64,000 nt of DNA from Bin103 sp002238925 (GTDB lineage Bacteria > Spirochaetota > Spirochaetia > SZUA-6 > Bin103): assembly GCA_965208065.1 (NCBI GenBank), contig OZ242313.1:1674001-1738000 (forward strand). The letters are read 5' to 3'. Below are positions 20,905 through 34,402 of this stretch, piece after piece (position 1 is the first letter of the stretch; every line of letters begins with the position of its first letter). Position numbers and translations under genes: made by a program. Below the pieces are notes generated by a model. It did no database searches, was not told the DNA's origin, and saw only the letters and a program-made list of their open reading frames with translations.

Positions 20905-20978
20905 GGGGGTATAGCTCAGATGGCTAGAGCGATGGCTTTGCAAGCCATAGGTCTGGGGTTCGAATCCCCATACCTCCA
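20905..20978 (+). tRNA. tRNA-Ala (UGC) in the 16S-23S spacer
   Basis: Acceptor GGGGGTA (20905-20911) pairs with TACCTCC (20971-20977), including the G3-U70 wobble that is the alanine identity element; the discriminator is A. The anticodon stem-loop is ATGGC-TTTGCAA-GCCAT with anticodon TGC. CCA is not encoded. Spacer tRNA-Ala is a standard rRNA operon feature. Confidence 0.97.
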
Positions 20979-21071
20979 TTACCTTTCATATAGGTAACTC
21001 GCAGCGTCTTGACGCCGCGAACATCCGACGGCAGGTGTAGTTCGATAACCGGACGTTACCAGCCGCAGGAC

Positions 21072-21085
21072 GGTCTTTGACAGCC
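21072..21085 (+). promoter_or_regulatory. boxA-like site before the 23S gene
   Basis: GGTCTTTGACAGCC, related to the leader site at 18920-18935. rRNA operons commonly repeat boxA in the spacer before 23S. Confidence 0.45.
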
Positions 21086-21216
21086 TTCGGGCCCGCGCGC
21101 ATCGTGGACCGAACAGAGAAGGGAACAAGAGTTGATGACCTATGGGAGTTGTAGAAATACAACTCTTGTATGTCGACAAACCGAGAGTTCTTAATTCGAG
21201 CGTAGAAGATGATTGT

Positions 21217-21226
21217 GGAGTAATAT

Positions 21227-21234
<8 letters not shown>
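21217..21234 (+). repeat. 5' arm of the pre-23S processing stem
   Basis: GGAGTAATATGGTCAAGC here is perfectly complementary to GCTTGACCATATTACTCC at 24260-24277, and the stem extends by about three pairs outward. The long helix brackets the 23S ends, as expected for an RNase III processing stem. Confidence 0.85.
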
Positions 21235-24267
<3,033 letters not shown>

Positions 24268-24277
24268 ATATTACTCC

Positions 24278-24366
24278 GCACTCTCGCCCCCGCGCGGGGC
24301 CGAGAGTGCCAACCGGGGCGGCGTTCGCCGCCCAAAGACTCTTGTCGTTTGGCTGTGCCAAACGAC
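24278..24366 (+). other. 23S-5S spacer with three strong hairpins
   Basis: The stems are GCACTCTCG/CGAGAGTGC (24278-24309, with an inner CCCC/GGGG), GGGCGGC/GCCGCCC (24316-24333), and GTCGTTTGG/CCAAACGAC (24344-24366). None is followed by a T run. They are probably RNA processing or spacing structures between 23S and 5S. Confidence 0.6.
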
Positions 24367-24413
24367 GGTTGCTGGCCGCTGGCCAGCGCCGTTCCCCTGA
24401 ATCTGAAAATGTA

Positions 24414-24532
<119 letters not shown>

Positions 24533-24587
24533 TTTTTTTTGGCTGCTCCGTCGACAGCACGGCCCGCATTGCATAGATTGCGAAGCG

Positions 24588-25295
24588 ATGACCGGTGCCG
24601 CAGGGACACGCAGGAGAGCCGAACCGGTTGGCCGCTGGTTGCCGCTGGTCACCGGGCTGTTCGTCACCGTACTGATCATCTCCAACATCGTGGCCGTGAA
24701 GCTGGTCGCCATTGGGCCGCTGGTGGTGACGGCGGCGATCGTGCTGTTCCCGATCTCTTACATCGTCGCGGACGTGCTCACCGAGGTGTACGGCTATGCG
24801 GTGGCGCGGCGCACCATCTGGATTGGGTTCCTGTGCAACCTGGTGGCCGTGCTGGCCATCGTGCTTGGCGGGCTGATCCCGCCGGCGCCGTTCTGGGAGC
24901 AGCAGGCCGCCTACGATGCCATTCTCGGCTACTCGGTGCGCCTGCTTGCGGCGTCGTTCGTGGCATACGTCGGCGGCGAATTCCTCAATGCGTTCGTGCT
25001 GGCCAAGCTGAAGGTGCGTACCTCCGGCCGCCACCTGTGGCTGCGCACCATCAGTTCGACCGTGGTGGGGCAGGCGGTGGACTCAGCGCTGTTCGTGGCG
25101 GTGGCGTTTGCGGGGGTGTTTGCAGCCAACGAACTGGTGGTTGCGATGGTGTCGCAGTGGGCGGCCAAGGTGCTCTACGAAACCGCGGCGACGCCGCTGA
25201 CCTACGCCGCGGTGCGCTTTCTGAAGCGCAGCGAGGGGGTCGACCATTACGATCGCGACACCCGGTTCAATCCGCTGGCGCTGCGCGAACAGTAG
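24588..25295 (+). CDS. yhhQ: queuosine precursor transporter (YhhQ/VUT family)
   Basis: 235 aa with about six membrane helices. Family segments are ISNIVAVKLV, the helix LFPISYIVADVLTEVYGY, FWEQQAAYDAIL, GEFLNAFVLAKLKV, SSTVVGQAVDSALFV and the C-terminal KVLYETAATPLTYA. Members import 7-cyano-7-deazaguanine for queuosine synthesis in the wobble position of tRNAs. No other queuosine gene is in the window. The start ATG 24588 lies 55 nt after the 5S gene, so it may have its own weak promoter or rely on read-through. Confidence 0.88.
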   Translation: MTGAAGTRRRAEPVGRWLPLVTGLFVTVLIISNIVAVKLVAIGPLVVTAAIVLFPISYIVADVLTEVYGYAVARRTIWIGFLCNLVAVLAIVLGGLIPPAPFWEQQAAYDAILGYSVRLLAASFVAYVGGEFLNAFVLAKLKVRTSGRHLWLRTISSTVVGQAVDSALFVAVAFAGVFAANELVVAMVSQWAAKVLYETAATPLTYAAVRFLKRSEGVDHYDRDTRFNPLALREQ

Positions 25296-25303
25296 CTCGC
25301 GGG

Positions 25304-26725
25304 CTACCGGGGGTGGTAGCTGAGCAGCCGAACGTTGGAGCGGATCCGGGCGCGGCCCGCCTCGATGTTACTCAGTTTGCCGGCGGCGACCTCCTGCAGG
25401 AGGAGGTTGCCGAGGGCCGTGGCCTCGACCGGACCGGCGTGCACCTCGCAGCCGCTGGCATCGGCGGTAAGCTGGCACAGCAGGCGATTCTGGCTGCCGC
25501 CGCCGATCACGTGGATGTGGCGGTAGCGGATTCCGGTGATTTCCGTGAGTTGCCGGACCGTGGCGGCGTAGGTACGGGCCAGGCTCTCGAGCACGCCGCG
25601 CACCACGGCGCCCGGGGTCCGCGGTACCGGCTGGTCCGTCTCCCGGCACCAGGCGGCGATGCGGTCCGCCATCCCGTCGTCGGTCAGTCCCGGCTTGTAG
25701 AAGCGTTCGTCATCGGGTTCGATGGCAAACTGCGCCGGACCGGCCGCCTCCGCCATGCTGGCGAGCTCGGCGTAGTCGAACGAGTCGCCTTGCGCGGACC
25801 ATTGCCGCCGGCACTCCTGCACGATCCACAGCCCCATGATGTTGCGCAGGAAGCGGATGCCGCCGTCGGCGCCGCCCTCGTTGGTGAAGTTGTGGGCGAA
25901 GCTCCGGTCGCCGATGATTGGTCCTGCGCACTCGATGCCGAGCAGCGACCAGGTTCCGGAGCTGATGTAGACCGACTCCTCCGGTGCGGCCATGGGCGCT
26001 CCCACCACCGCCGCGGCCGTGTCGTGACAGGGCGGCAGCACCACCCTCAGGCCGGTGGCGGTGGTGCCAAGTTCGGTCGCGACGCCCGGCTGCAGGCCGC
26101 CGATTTCGGTGCCGGGCATGACGGTCTCGCTGAACAGCGACCGCGGAAGCCCGAGGAGGTCGAGGACGCGCGCCGACCAGTCCGCTGTGCGCGGATTGCG
26201 CAGCCCGGTAGTGCTCGCGTTGGTCGATTCGTTGACCGCCACGCCGCTTAACCAGTAGTGCAACAGGTCCGGCAGCGTGAGGAAGCGCCGCGCGCCGTCC
26301 AGCAGCTCGCTTTGCCGCCGCCGCTGCGCGTAGAGTTGGTACAGCGTGTTGAACGGCATGGTCTGGATGCCGGTTTCCTCGTACAGGGCGCGCCGCTCGA
26401 TCAGGCCGTCCACCAGCTCGGCGGCGTGGTCGGTGCGCCCGTCGCGGTAGTGGTAGGGCAGCCCGAGCAGCGCTCCCGAACCGTCGAGCAGGCCGTAATC
26501 GACGCCCCACGTGTCGATGCCGACGCTCACCGGCGCATGCGCGAGGCCGGCCCGGATGCCCTGCTTGATCTCCTCGTAGAGCCCGAGGATGTTCCAATGC
26601 AGACTGTCGCCGAGGCGTACCGGGACGTTGTCGAAACGGTGCACCACCTCAAACCGTTCCAGGTTGCCGGCGATGACGCGCCCGCTCTCGGCGCCTAGAT
26701 CTACGGCGAGGAAGGTGTCAGCCAC
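25304..26725 (-). CDS. rhaB: FGGY-family sugar kinase, rhamnulokinase type
   Basis: 473 aa from GTG 26725. The N-terminal ATP/substrate motif AVDLGAESGRVIAG, the sugar-site segment GIDTWGVDYGLLDGSG, and the second ATPase half with ISSGTWSLLGIE and HVIGGGSQNRLLCQLTAD are typical of RhaB. It phosphorylates L-rhamnulose at O-1. A fuculose kinase role is also possible because an L-fucose isomerase gene lies 3.4 kb upstream, while no rhamnose isomerase or aldolase is seen. It overlaps the upstream PHP-like gene by 8 nt, so the two are coupled. Confidence 0.85.
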   Translation of the reverse strand: MADTFLAVDLGAESGRVIAGNLERFEVVHRFDNVPVRLGDSLHWNILGLYEEIKQGIRAGLAHAPVSVGIDTWGVDYGLLDGSGALLGLPYHYRDGRTDHAAELVDGLIERRALYEETGIQTMPFNTLYQLYAQRRRQSELLDGARRFLTLPDLLHYWLSGVAVNESTNASTTGLRNPRTADWSARVLDLLGLPRSLFSETVMPGTEIGGLQPGVATELGTTATGLRVVLPPCHDTAAAVVGAPMAAPEESVYISSGTWSLLGIECAGPIIGDRSFAHNFTNEGGADGGIRFLRNIMGLWIVQECRRQWSAQGDSFDYAELASMAEAAGPAQFAIEPDDERFYKPGLTDDGMADRIAAWCRETDQPVPRTPGAVVRGVLESLARTYAATVRQLTEITGIRYRHIHVIGGGSQNRLLCQLTADASGCEVHAGPVEATALGNLLLQEVAAGKLSNIEAGRARIRSNVRLLSYHPR

Positions 26726-28055
26726 CGTGCCGCTCCGTGTGCCGAGCCGCGTCGCGCAGATGGGCGAGGGCGGCCCGCGGGCCGACGGCGGTCAGTTCGG
26801 CGGCGGCGTCGGGGCCGAGCGGCTGCAGGCGGCCTACCGCGGCGAAGAACTCGTTGCGCCGCGCCCGGTCGGGATACAGCGCGGCGGCGCCGGCTCCGCA
26901 ATACGGAAATGCCGCGTAACGCGCCAGGATGGTGTGGCCGACGAACACCTCGGCGCCGGTTACGAACACGTCGCGGTAGGGTGCCAGGAGCGGGCTGTCC
27001 AGGTCATCGTAGTCGGCCAGCCCGTCCGCGTTCATCTCGGTGCCGACGCCCACGGGCAGGTGCCGGCGCCTTACCTCGGCCATCAGCTGCTGCAGGCGAC
27101 GCGGGTCCGTTACCAGGCCGGGTACCACGTTCACGGAAGCCACGCCGCGTGCTTCCAGGGCGTCGAGCCATGCCGCCGGATCCGACTCGCCGCGGCTGGT
27201 GCCGTCGCGCCAGGCGGCCATCGGGATCGCGTCGCTGTCCCGCACCCAGTCGAAGAACACGCCGATCTCCGGGAACGAGGCGGGCCCCGGCTGCTGGTAG
27301 GCAACGCCGCCGTGCTTGATCAGGCGGCGGCGCACCAGGTCCTGCAGGGCGCCGTGCGGCAGGCCGGCAACGGTTCCCGCGGGTTGATCCAGAATGTCGG
27401 CCCAGAACGCGGTACGGTGCTGCGCGTCGGGCAGCACCTGCGCCGCGCGTGCCAGGTAGGCGCGCACGATGTGGCGCTCGGTCGGGCTGCGTCCCGGCGT
27501 GTGCGCGGCTACGTCCTGTTCGTAGGACAGGGCGATCCGCGGCAGCAGCGCGTTGATCCGCTCGACGACGTCCGCATTGCGGGCCGCGGCGCGCGCGCGC
27601 AACTCCTGCGCCAGCGCAAAGGTAGGCATGTCCGGCCGCGGCGTGCGCGGGAAGGCGGCGCCCATCACGTAGCAGATGCCGGGCTCGCCGGGCGAGTTGG
27701 TCTCCGCGGCGGCGAATTCGGGCGCGTACGCGCGCGTCTCGATGTGCGCGGCGGCGCGCAACCCGAGGACGGCAGCGGCCTCGAGAAACTCGTCCGCGGC
27801 GTCGAGCACGTCGAAATCGGTGGTCGCGGCGGCGTACAGGCCCCACTCGCGTGCTTGCAGGGCGACGTGGCTCGGCGACAAGCCGGCAATGTTGAACGAG
27901 AAGAAGGTGTGCAGGTGCATGTTGACCGGCGCGCCGGCATCCGGCGGCACCGGCGCAGGCATGGCAGCGGCGCAGCGGCGTATAGCGGCACGCCGCTCGT
28001 CACGGTCGAACGAATCGAGGGGGTCGGTGGATACGGCGGCCGATTGCAGACTCAC
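26718..28055 (-). CDS. PHP-domain-like putative metal-dependent hydrolase
   Basis: 445 aa from GTG 28055; the start is uncertain, and a long in-frame extension to 28868 runs over the opposite gene and was rejected. The N-terminal part has MHLHTFFSFN, matching the HxH motif of PHP phosphoesterases, followed by WGLYAAATTDFDVLD, where the usual second motif (TDHD) has Phe instead of His. AAHIETRAY supplies a conserved Glu. Later segments are FFDWVRDSDAIPMAAW and GVGTEMNADGLADYDDL. It is coupled to the sugar kinase, so a role in deoxysugar breakdown or regulation is likely; the reaction is unknown. Confidence 0.6.
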   Translation of the reverse strand: MSLQSAAVSTDPLDSFDRDERRAAIRRCAAAMPAPVPPDAGAPVNMHLHTFFSFNIAGLSPSHVALQAREWGLYAAATTDFDVLDAADEFLEAAAVLGLRAAAHIETRAYAPEFAAAETNSPGEPGICYVMGAAFPRTPRPDMPTFALAQELRARAAARNADVVERINALLPRIALSYEQDVAAHTPGRSPTERHIVRAYLARAAQVLPDAQHRTAFWADILDQPAGTVAGLPHGALQDLVRRRLIKHGGVAYQQPGPASFPEIGVFFDWVRDSDAIPMAAWRDGTSRGESDPAAWLDALEARGVASVNVVPGLVTDPRRLQQLMAEVRRRHLPVGVGTEMNADGLADYDDLDSPLLAPYRDVFVTGAEVFVGHTILARYAAFPYCGAGAAALYPDRARRNEFFAAVGRLQPLGPDAAAELTAVGPRAALAHLRDAARHTERHGG

Positions 28056-28167
28056 GGCGATGAGTATACGGGTCCGGGCGGCGCCGGTCAGCGGCGCCCG
28101 CGAGGTCGGCCGCTGGCGCTCCCGTTCCGCGCAATCGCCGCCCCGTTGCGTTTCCTTCGGAGTGCGC

Positions 28168-28197
28168 TTAACATGGTCGCTACAGCAGCCAGATAAT
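28168..28197 (+). promoter_or_regulatory. putative promoter for the gene at 28215
   Basis: TTAACA (28168-28173) and GATAAT (28192-28197) with an 18-nt spacer. A start of transcription near 28204 would fit the TTG start at 28215 with a very short leader. The 159-nt gap also has to hold the divergent promoter of the PHP-like gene, which I cannot place. Confidence 0.45.
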
Positions 28198-28214
28198 GGC
28201 TGTTCAGGTACAGG

Positions 28215-28985
28215 TTGGCACATCCGCAAACGGCGACGTTTTCCGAGGGCGACCTTGATTACATCATGGATTCGCTGGCCACCGATACCCGCGAGCGGGC
28301 CACTTTGGCCCGTGCGGTGCGTGAGGATCGCGATATTCGCGAGGCAGTGCTCGCCGACGAGCGCGTATTCCGCGCCGTGCTCGATACCGAGGAAGCGTTC
28401 GTCAACGTCTCCGGCTACCTGTTCTTCTCCGTGCTGCTGTTGCGTGCGCTGCGCGACCTGCAGGACCGGGGTTACACCCTGGAGCGGGAGGGCGATCTCA
28501 CCATGCCGGTGTTCGACAGCGCCGACGTGTGTGCGTTCCTGCAGCCGGAGCAGATCCGCGACTACCTGGTTGCCGTGCTCGCCGGCTTCGTGAAGAGCGA
28601 GCAACGCATGGTGGTGGTTCGCCGCCCGCAAGGAAAGCCGCGCGCCATGCGCGTCAACGACCTCGATCTGCGCAGTCTGATCCGCTACTGCAGGGCAATC
28701 GACGAGGAGCACCGCTTCGGCCTGTATCGCCACATCGCCGACCTGTGCCTGTTCGCCTCCGGAGTGTTCTCGTCCGATCGGGTCTGGGGCTACACCGCCG
28801 CGACCTGGATTGAGCAGGGCACCCTGTTCTACTCCCTCGCCGCGGGCCACCGGCAAGCGAGCTACCATGAACTCGGTGATACCTTGAGCGCCCTGTCCGA
28901 GAATTTCTTGCTGGCGGTGAAGCCGCTGCGGCTGATCGCGGATCGCTACCTGGGCGCCATGCGCGACGAGGTGTTCGGCGGCTAG
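28215..28985 (+). CDS. helical protein of unknown function
   Basis: 256 aa from TTG 28215 (alternative ATG 28266, 239 aa). The sequence is helix-rich with several hydrophobic helices inside a soluble protein (NVSGYLFFSVLLLRALRDLQ, then QIRDYLVAVLAGFVKSEQR, then YRHIADLCLFASGVFSSDR). No signal peptide, Cys pair or known catalytic motif. The CNNM/CBS gene starts 12 nt downstream, so they form a two-gene unit. Function unknown. Confidence 0.7.
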   Translation: MAHPQTATFSEGDLDYIMDSLATDTRERATLARAVREDRDIREAVLADERVFRAVLDTEEAFVNVSGYLFFSVLLLRALRDLQDRGYTLEREGDLTMPVFDSADVCAFLQPEQIRDYLVAVLAGFVKSEQRMVVVRRPQGKPRAMRVNDLDLRSLIRYCRAIDEEHRFGLYRHIADLCLFASGVFSSDRVWGYTAATWIEQGTLFYSLAAGHRQASYHELGDTLSALSENFLLAVKPLRLIADRYLGAMRDEVFGG

Positions 28986-28997
28986 CGCCCGCGTACC

Positions 28998-30092
28998 ATG
29001 TTGTTACTCATTCTGCTCCTGGCGGGAACGCTGGGATTCTCCTTCCTGTGCTCTATCCTGGAGGCAGTAATTCTTAGCGTGACACCCAGTTACGTGGTCG
29101 CCATCAACAAGAAACGGCCCGTTACCGGTGGTCTGCTGGCGGCTTACAAGCGCGACGCCCAGCGCCCGCTGGCGGCGATTCTGGCACTCAATACCATTGC
29201 CAACACCGCCGGGGCCACCGGCGTTGGAGCCCAGGCGGCGGTCCTGTTCGGCAGCGGTGCGGTCGGCGTGGTATCGGCGGTGCTGACGCTGCTGGTGCTG
29301 TTTGTTTCCGAGATCATTCCCAAGACGATCGGCGCGACCTACTGGCGCGGACTGGCGCCGGCCGCGACCCGGGTCACGCAGATCCTGATCTACGCGATGT
29401 ATCCGTTCGTGTGGGCGGGCGGGGGATTGCGCCGCCTGGTGCAGCGCGGCCGCCGTCCGGCCCGGGTCAGCCCCGACGAGCTGCGCGCCCTGGCGGAACT
29501 CGGCAAGCAGGAGGGCGTGGTACAGGACAGCGAGTCCCGGGTGCTGCAGAACGTGATCCGGTTCGGCTCATTGCGCGTGCGGGAAATCATGACGCCGCGT
29601 ACCGTGGTGGTGGCGTTCCCGGAGCAGGCTACGGTGCAGGAGGTGCTCGACGACCGCAACGGGTTGACGTTCTCGCGCATTCCCACCTACGCGGACAGCA
29701 TCGAGACGGTGACCGGGTACGTCCTCAAGAGCGACCTGCTGCTCAGTGCCGCGCAGGGGTTCCCGCAACGGCGGCTTGCGGAGTTGAAGCGCAGCATCGG
29801 CATGGTGCCGGAATCGCAACCGTTGCGCGAGGTGTTCACCCGGTTTCTCGACGAGCGCCAGCATATCGCCGTGCTGGTGGACCAGTACGGCGGCATGGCC
29901 GGTGTCGTCACCATGGAGGACGTGATGGAGTCGCTGCTCGGCAGCGAGATCGTCGACGAGTCGGACGTCGAGATCGACATGCAGAAGTTGGCGCGCCGGC
30001 GCTGGGAGCGGCGCGCGCGCCAGATGGGCGTTACCGACGCGCTCGCCCCCACGCCGCAGCCGAACCCGCCGGTGGACAGCGAACCACAATAG
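28998..30092 (+). CDS. CNNM-type membrane transporter with CBS domains (HlyC/CorC-like)
   Basis: 364 aa. Residues about 1-150 form the CNNM membrane domain with several helices; SEIIPKTIGATYW is the family signature. A CBS pair follows (REIMTPRTVVVAF, then FSRIPTYADSIETVTGYV, then QHIAVLVDQYGGMAGVVTME with DVMESLLGSEIVDE). Members move Mg2+ or Na+ or are called hemolysin-related. The usual C-terminal CorC_HlyC domain is missing; the protein ends in a short basic, Pro-rich tail. It converges with the fucose isomerase gene, with only 3 nt between the stop codons. Confidence 0.88.
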   Translation: MLLLILLLAGTLGFSFLCSILEAVILSVTPSYVVAINKKRPVTGGLLAAYKRDAQRPLAAILALNTIANTAGATGVGAQAAVLFGSGAVGVVSAVLTLLVLFVSEIIPKTIGATYWRGLAPAATRVTQILIYAMYPFVWAGGGLRRLVQRGRRPARVSPDELRALAELGKQEGVVQDSESRVLQNVIRFGSLRVREIMTPRTVVVAFPEQATVQEVLDDRNGLTFSRIPTYADSIETVTGYVLKSDLLLSAAQGFPQRRLAELKRSIGMVPESQPLREVFTRFLDERQHIAVLVDQYGGMAGVVTMEDVMESLLGSEIVDESDVEIDMQKLARRRWERRARQMGVTDALAPTPQPNPPVDSEPQ

Positions 30093-30095
30093 ATC

Positions 30096-31904
<1,809 letters not shown>

Positions 31905-31984
31905 TCTGCTGTTCTCCTCGGCGGGACTCGCATCAGTCTAAAGGAGGAGGCCGCGTTCCGTCCGGGCTCTGCAACACAAAGTAC

Positions 31985-32014
31985 TTGACCGATTTTCATT
32001 CCGGCGGCTATGTT
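31985..32014 (+). promoter_or_regulatory. putative promoter giving a nearly leaderless mRNA
   Basis: TTGACC (31985-31990), 18-nt spacer, TATGTT (32009-32014). The ATG at 32023 is only 8 nt past the -10 box, so transcription would start at or next to the start codon. Confidence 0.5.
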
Positions 32015-32022
32015 GGGCTCCC

Positions 32023-32625
32023 ATGCTGAGAATGCAGGCACAGGCGCCGCACCGTGCGGCGGAAGAGCACCGCGCCGCGGAGGATCTGCAATTCATCCGC
32101 CACGCCATGGAGCGGGCCAACCGCTTTCACGCGGTGCCCGGAATCGGACTGGTAATAATGGGCGCGACCGCGGTGGCGGCCGCGGGTCTGGCAACGATGG
32201 TGCCCGCGCGCCTGTGGCTGGCAGTCTGGATAGCCGACGCGGTGCTTGCCGTGGGTATCGGCCTCTTTACCATGTACCGCAAGGCGCGCTCGGTGAACGT
32301 GCCGGTGGCATCGCCGTCGGGACAGGCGTTCCTGTTCAGCTTCTCGCCGCCGATCGCCGCCGGCATCGTTATCACCCTCGCCTTTGCGGCGCATGAAGTA
32401 ACCCACCTGCTGCCGGGGATGTGGCTGGTCCTGTACGGCCTCGCCGCCCTGACTGGCGGCGCTTTTTCGGTGCGCGCGGTGTCGCTGATGGGCGGCTGTT
32501 TCCTGTTGCTCGGCGGCGTGACGTTGCTGGCGCCGGCCGGATTGGCGAACCTGTTCATGGCCATTGGCTTCGGCGCGCTGCATATCGGCTTCGGCGCGTA
32601 CCTGGCGTTTCGCCATGGCGGCTGA
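32023..32625 (+). CDS. multi-pass membrane protein of unknown function
   Basis: 200 aa (second ATG at 32032). About six membrane helices: VPGIGLVIMGATAVAAAGLA, LWLAVWIADAVLAVGIGLF, FSPPIAAGIVITLAFAAHEV, LVLYGLAALTGGAFSV, LMGGCFLLLGGVTLLA, FMAIGFGALHIGFGAYLAF. The charged N-terminus (HRAAEEHRAAEDLQFIRHAM) is cytoplasmic. The stop overlaps the start of the winged-helix gene (ATG 32615). Membrane protein plus small winged-helix protein is a common pairing, where the latter controls the operon. Role unknown. Confidence 0.75.
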   Translation: MLRMQAQAPHRAAEEHRAAEDLQFIRHAMERANRFHAVPGIGLVIMGATAVAAAGLATMVPARLWLAVWIADAVLAVGIGLFTMYRKARSVNVPVASPSGQAFLFSFSPPIAAGIVITLAFAAHEVTHLLPGMWLVLYGLAALTGGAFSVRAVSLMGGCFLLLGGVTLLAPAGLANLFMAIGFGALHIGFGAYLAFRHGG

Positions 32626-33031
32626 CCGCACGGTGGCGGCTGGCCGGATGGTGGCGGCCGATCGCATGGTGGCGGCTCCGCTGCTGGACGGACAGTTACG
32701 CGCGGCCATTCGGGGGCTCACCATGCCGTCCGAGCCCGGGCTGGACCGGCTCATCCACGAGCGCACCAGGCTGGCGATCATGAGCACGCTGGCGGTGGTG
32801 GACACGGTCAGCTTCAGTCAACTGAAGCGGTTGCTGAGCGCCACCGACGGCAACCTGAGCGTACACGCCCGCAAGCTGGAGGATGCCCGCTACGTAAGGA
32901 CCACCAAGACGTTCGACGGCCGCGTGCCGCACACGACCTACCGGCTGACCACGGCCGGGCGCCGGGCGTTGCAGGGCTACCTGGGGTACATGGAGAGCCT
33001 GATTTCGGCGATGAAGGGGGATGGACGATGA
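32615..33031 (+). CDS. winged-helix DNA-binding regulator
   Basis: 138 aa from ATG 32615. After a short Ala-rich tail (VAAGRMVAADRMVAAPL, coded by imperfect GGTGGCGGC repeats) comes one winged-helix domain: HERTRLAIMSTLAVVDTVSF, SQLKRLLSATDGNLSVHARK as the recognition region, and a wing around FDGRVPHTTYRLTTAGRRAL. It fits the MarR/ArsR-like family of small repressors without metal-binding Cys. It overlaps the membrane-protein gene upstream and the prenyltransferase downstream (ATG 33028 before TGA 33029-33031), so it probably controls this operon. Confidence 0.8.
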   Translation: MAADRTVAAGRMVAADRMVAAPLLDGQLRAAIRGLTMPSEPGLDRLIHERTRLAIMSTLAVVDTVSFSQLKRLLSATDGNLSVHARKLEDARYVRTTKTFDGRVPHTTYRLTTAGRRALQGYLGYMESLISAMKGDGR

Positions 33032-33855
33032 CGGCGCCGGATGGTCTGCACGTAGGCATCATCATGGACGGCAACGGCCGCTGGGCGGCCCGCCAGGGCA
33101 ACGGCCGCTACGCCGGTCATCGCGCCGGCGCCCGGACGGTGCGCGCCTGCGTGCGCGCCGCGCCCGACTGCGGGGTGCGCGTACTTACGCTTTACGCGTT
33201 CTCCACCAACAACTGGAAGCGGCCGGAGCGCGAGGTGCGCTTGCTGCTGCGCCTGTTCGAGCGCCATCTGCACAGCGAGATCGACGAGTGCGTTGCGAAC
33301 GGCGTGCGCATCCAGGTTATCGGGCGCCGCGACCGGCTCGGCGACAGCTTGCGCGCCGCGATCGACACGGCGGAGCGGGCGACGCGCGACGGTGAGCGTC
33401 TGCTGCTGCGGCTGGCCATTGACTACTCGGCGCGCGACGCGATCCTCGCCGCCGCCGAGCGGATCGGAGAACTCTCCTCCTCGGGCGAGGAACGCCGGCA
33501 GGCGTTTGGCCAGTTGGTGTCCGGCCAGCCATGCGAGTGCCAGCCGGTTCAGGATGTGGACCTGATCATCCGCACCGGCGGCGAGTGCCGGTTGAGCGAT
33601 TTCCTGCTGTGGGAGTCGGCCTATGCCGAACTGTACTTCACCGAGGTGATGTGGCCGGACTTCGGGCGCAGCGAGTTGCGCGCGGCGATTTCCGAATTCC
33701 ACGGCCGCGAGCGCCGCTTCGGCACCGTTCCGGCAGCCGCCCCCGTTCCGGCACCCGCCCCCCACCCGGCTGCCCCGGCATCGGCGCCAGCGCCCGGGGC
33801 CGCGGTGGCCGGCGCGATTTCGGTCGCGGCTGCACCCGCCGCCGCCGGCACCTGA
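33028..33855 (+). CDS. uppS: cis-prenyltransferase (undecaprenyl diphosphate synthase family)
   Basis: 275 aa, coupled to the regulator by ATGA. Catalytic Asp14 is in GIIMDGNGRWAA. Other family blocks are LTLYAFSTNNWKRPEREV, a variant DYSARDAIL where NYGGR-type is usual, and IIRTGGECRLSDFLLWES, which keeps both IPP-binding Arg and the Ser but has TGG for TSG. AELYFTEVMWPDF closes the core. About 45 Ala/Pro-rich residues follow, an unusual tail. It adds isoprene units in cis to make the lipid carrier for cell-wall precursors. The missing cdsA neighbour, the variant motifs and the regulator-linked position suggest a second or specialised copy, which is inference. Confidence 0.85.
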   Translation: MTAPDGLHVGIIMDGNGRWAARQGNGRYAGHRAGARTVRACVRAAPDCGVRVLTLYAFSTNNWKRPEREVRLLLRLFERHLHSEIDECVANGVRIQVIGRRDRLGDSLRAAIDTAERATRDGERLLLRLAIDYSARDAILAAAERIGELSSSGEERRQAFGQLVSGQPCECQPVQDVDLIIRTGGECRLSDFLLWESAYAELYFTEVMWPDFGRSELRAAISEFHGRERRFGTVPAAAPVPAPAPHPAAPASAPAPGAAVAGAISVAAAPAAAGT

Positions 33856-33910
33856 ATTTCCATCGCCAGCGAATGCTGTCGGGTGGTGATCCCGCCGGGA
33901 GGTGACTGCG

Positions 33911-34360
33911 ATGAGCATGCGGTTCCGCGTACCCCCACGGCTGCAGCCGCTCGACCGGAACCTGACGGCCTGGATGGACCGCCGTGGTGTCCTGTTGCTG
34001 CGGGTAGCGGTCGGCGTGGTGTTTGTGTGGTTCGGCGCGCTCAAGTTGATTCCCGAGGCGAGTCCGGCCGCGGGGCTGATCGTGTCGACCTATCCGTTCT
34101 TGCCGGCGCCGGTGTTCGTGCCCTTCGTTGGCTGCTGGGAGATCGTGATCGGACTCGGCTTCGTGACCGGCCGATTCCTGCGTGTCACGGTGGCGCTGAT
34201 GTACCTCCAGATGCTCGGGGCGATGTCGCCGATCGTGTTGAATCCGGCCGCCGTCTTCGCGCAGCCACCGTTCGTGCTCACGCTTGAGGGGCAGTACATC
34301 ATCAAGAACCTGGTGCTGCTCGCGGCCGCCATCGTCATTGGCGCACGGGCGCGGCGTTAG
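33911..34360 (+). CDS. DoxX-like small membrane protein
   Basis: 149 aa from ATG 33911, with GGGAGGTG 6 nt upstream; GTG 33902 is inside that site and was rejected. Four membrane helices are expected: VLLLRVAVGVVFVWFGALKL, FLPAPVFVPFVGCWEIVIGL, VALMYLQMLGAMSPIV, IIKNLVLLAAAIVIGA. The first helix with VFVWFGALKLIPEA resembles DoxX/DUF417 proteins, which sit in the inner membrane and are linked loosely to redox or quinone function. It lies 55 nt after uppS on the same strand. Confidence 0.7.
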   Translation: MSMRFRVPPRLQPLDRNLTAWMDRRGVLLLRVAVGVVFVWFGALKLIPEASPAAGLIVSTYPFLPAPVFVPFVGCWEIVIGLGFVTGRFLRVTVALMYLQMLGAMSPIVLNPAAVFAQPPFVLTLEGQYIIKNLVLLAAAIVIGARARR

Positions 34361-34402
34361 CTGCGGCGGTGCCGCCCACACCGTGGCGGCGCGGGACCCG
34401 TA

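Noticed and set aside
24588..25295. Alternative reading of the gene after 5S as a generic vitamin transporter
   Set aside because: The helix motifs match the YhhQ/VUT queuosine-precursor family better than ECF S components.
26589..28196. 535-codon plus-strand frame over the PHP-like and kinase genes
   Set aside because: Arg/Gly/Ala-rich with no motif; the opposite strand carries HxH and kinase signatures.
28056..28868. N-terminal extension of the PHP-like protein on the minus strand
   Set aside because: It would cover most of the opposite-strand gene at 28215-28985 and has no conserved content.
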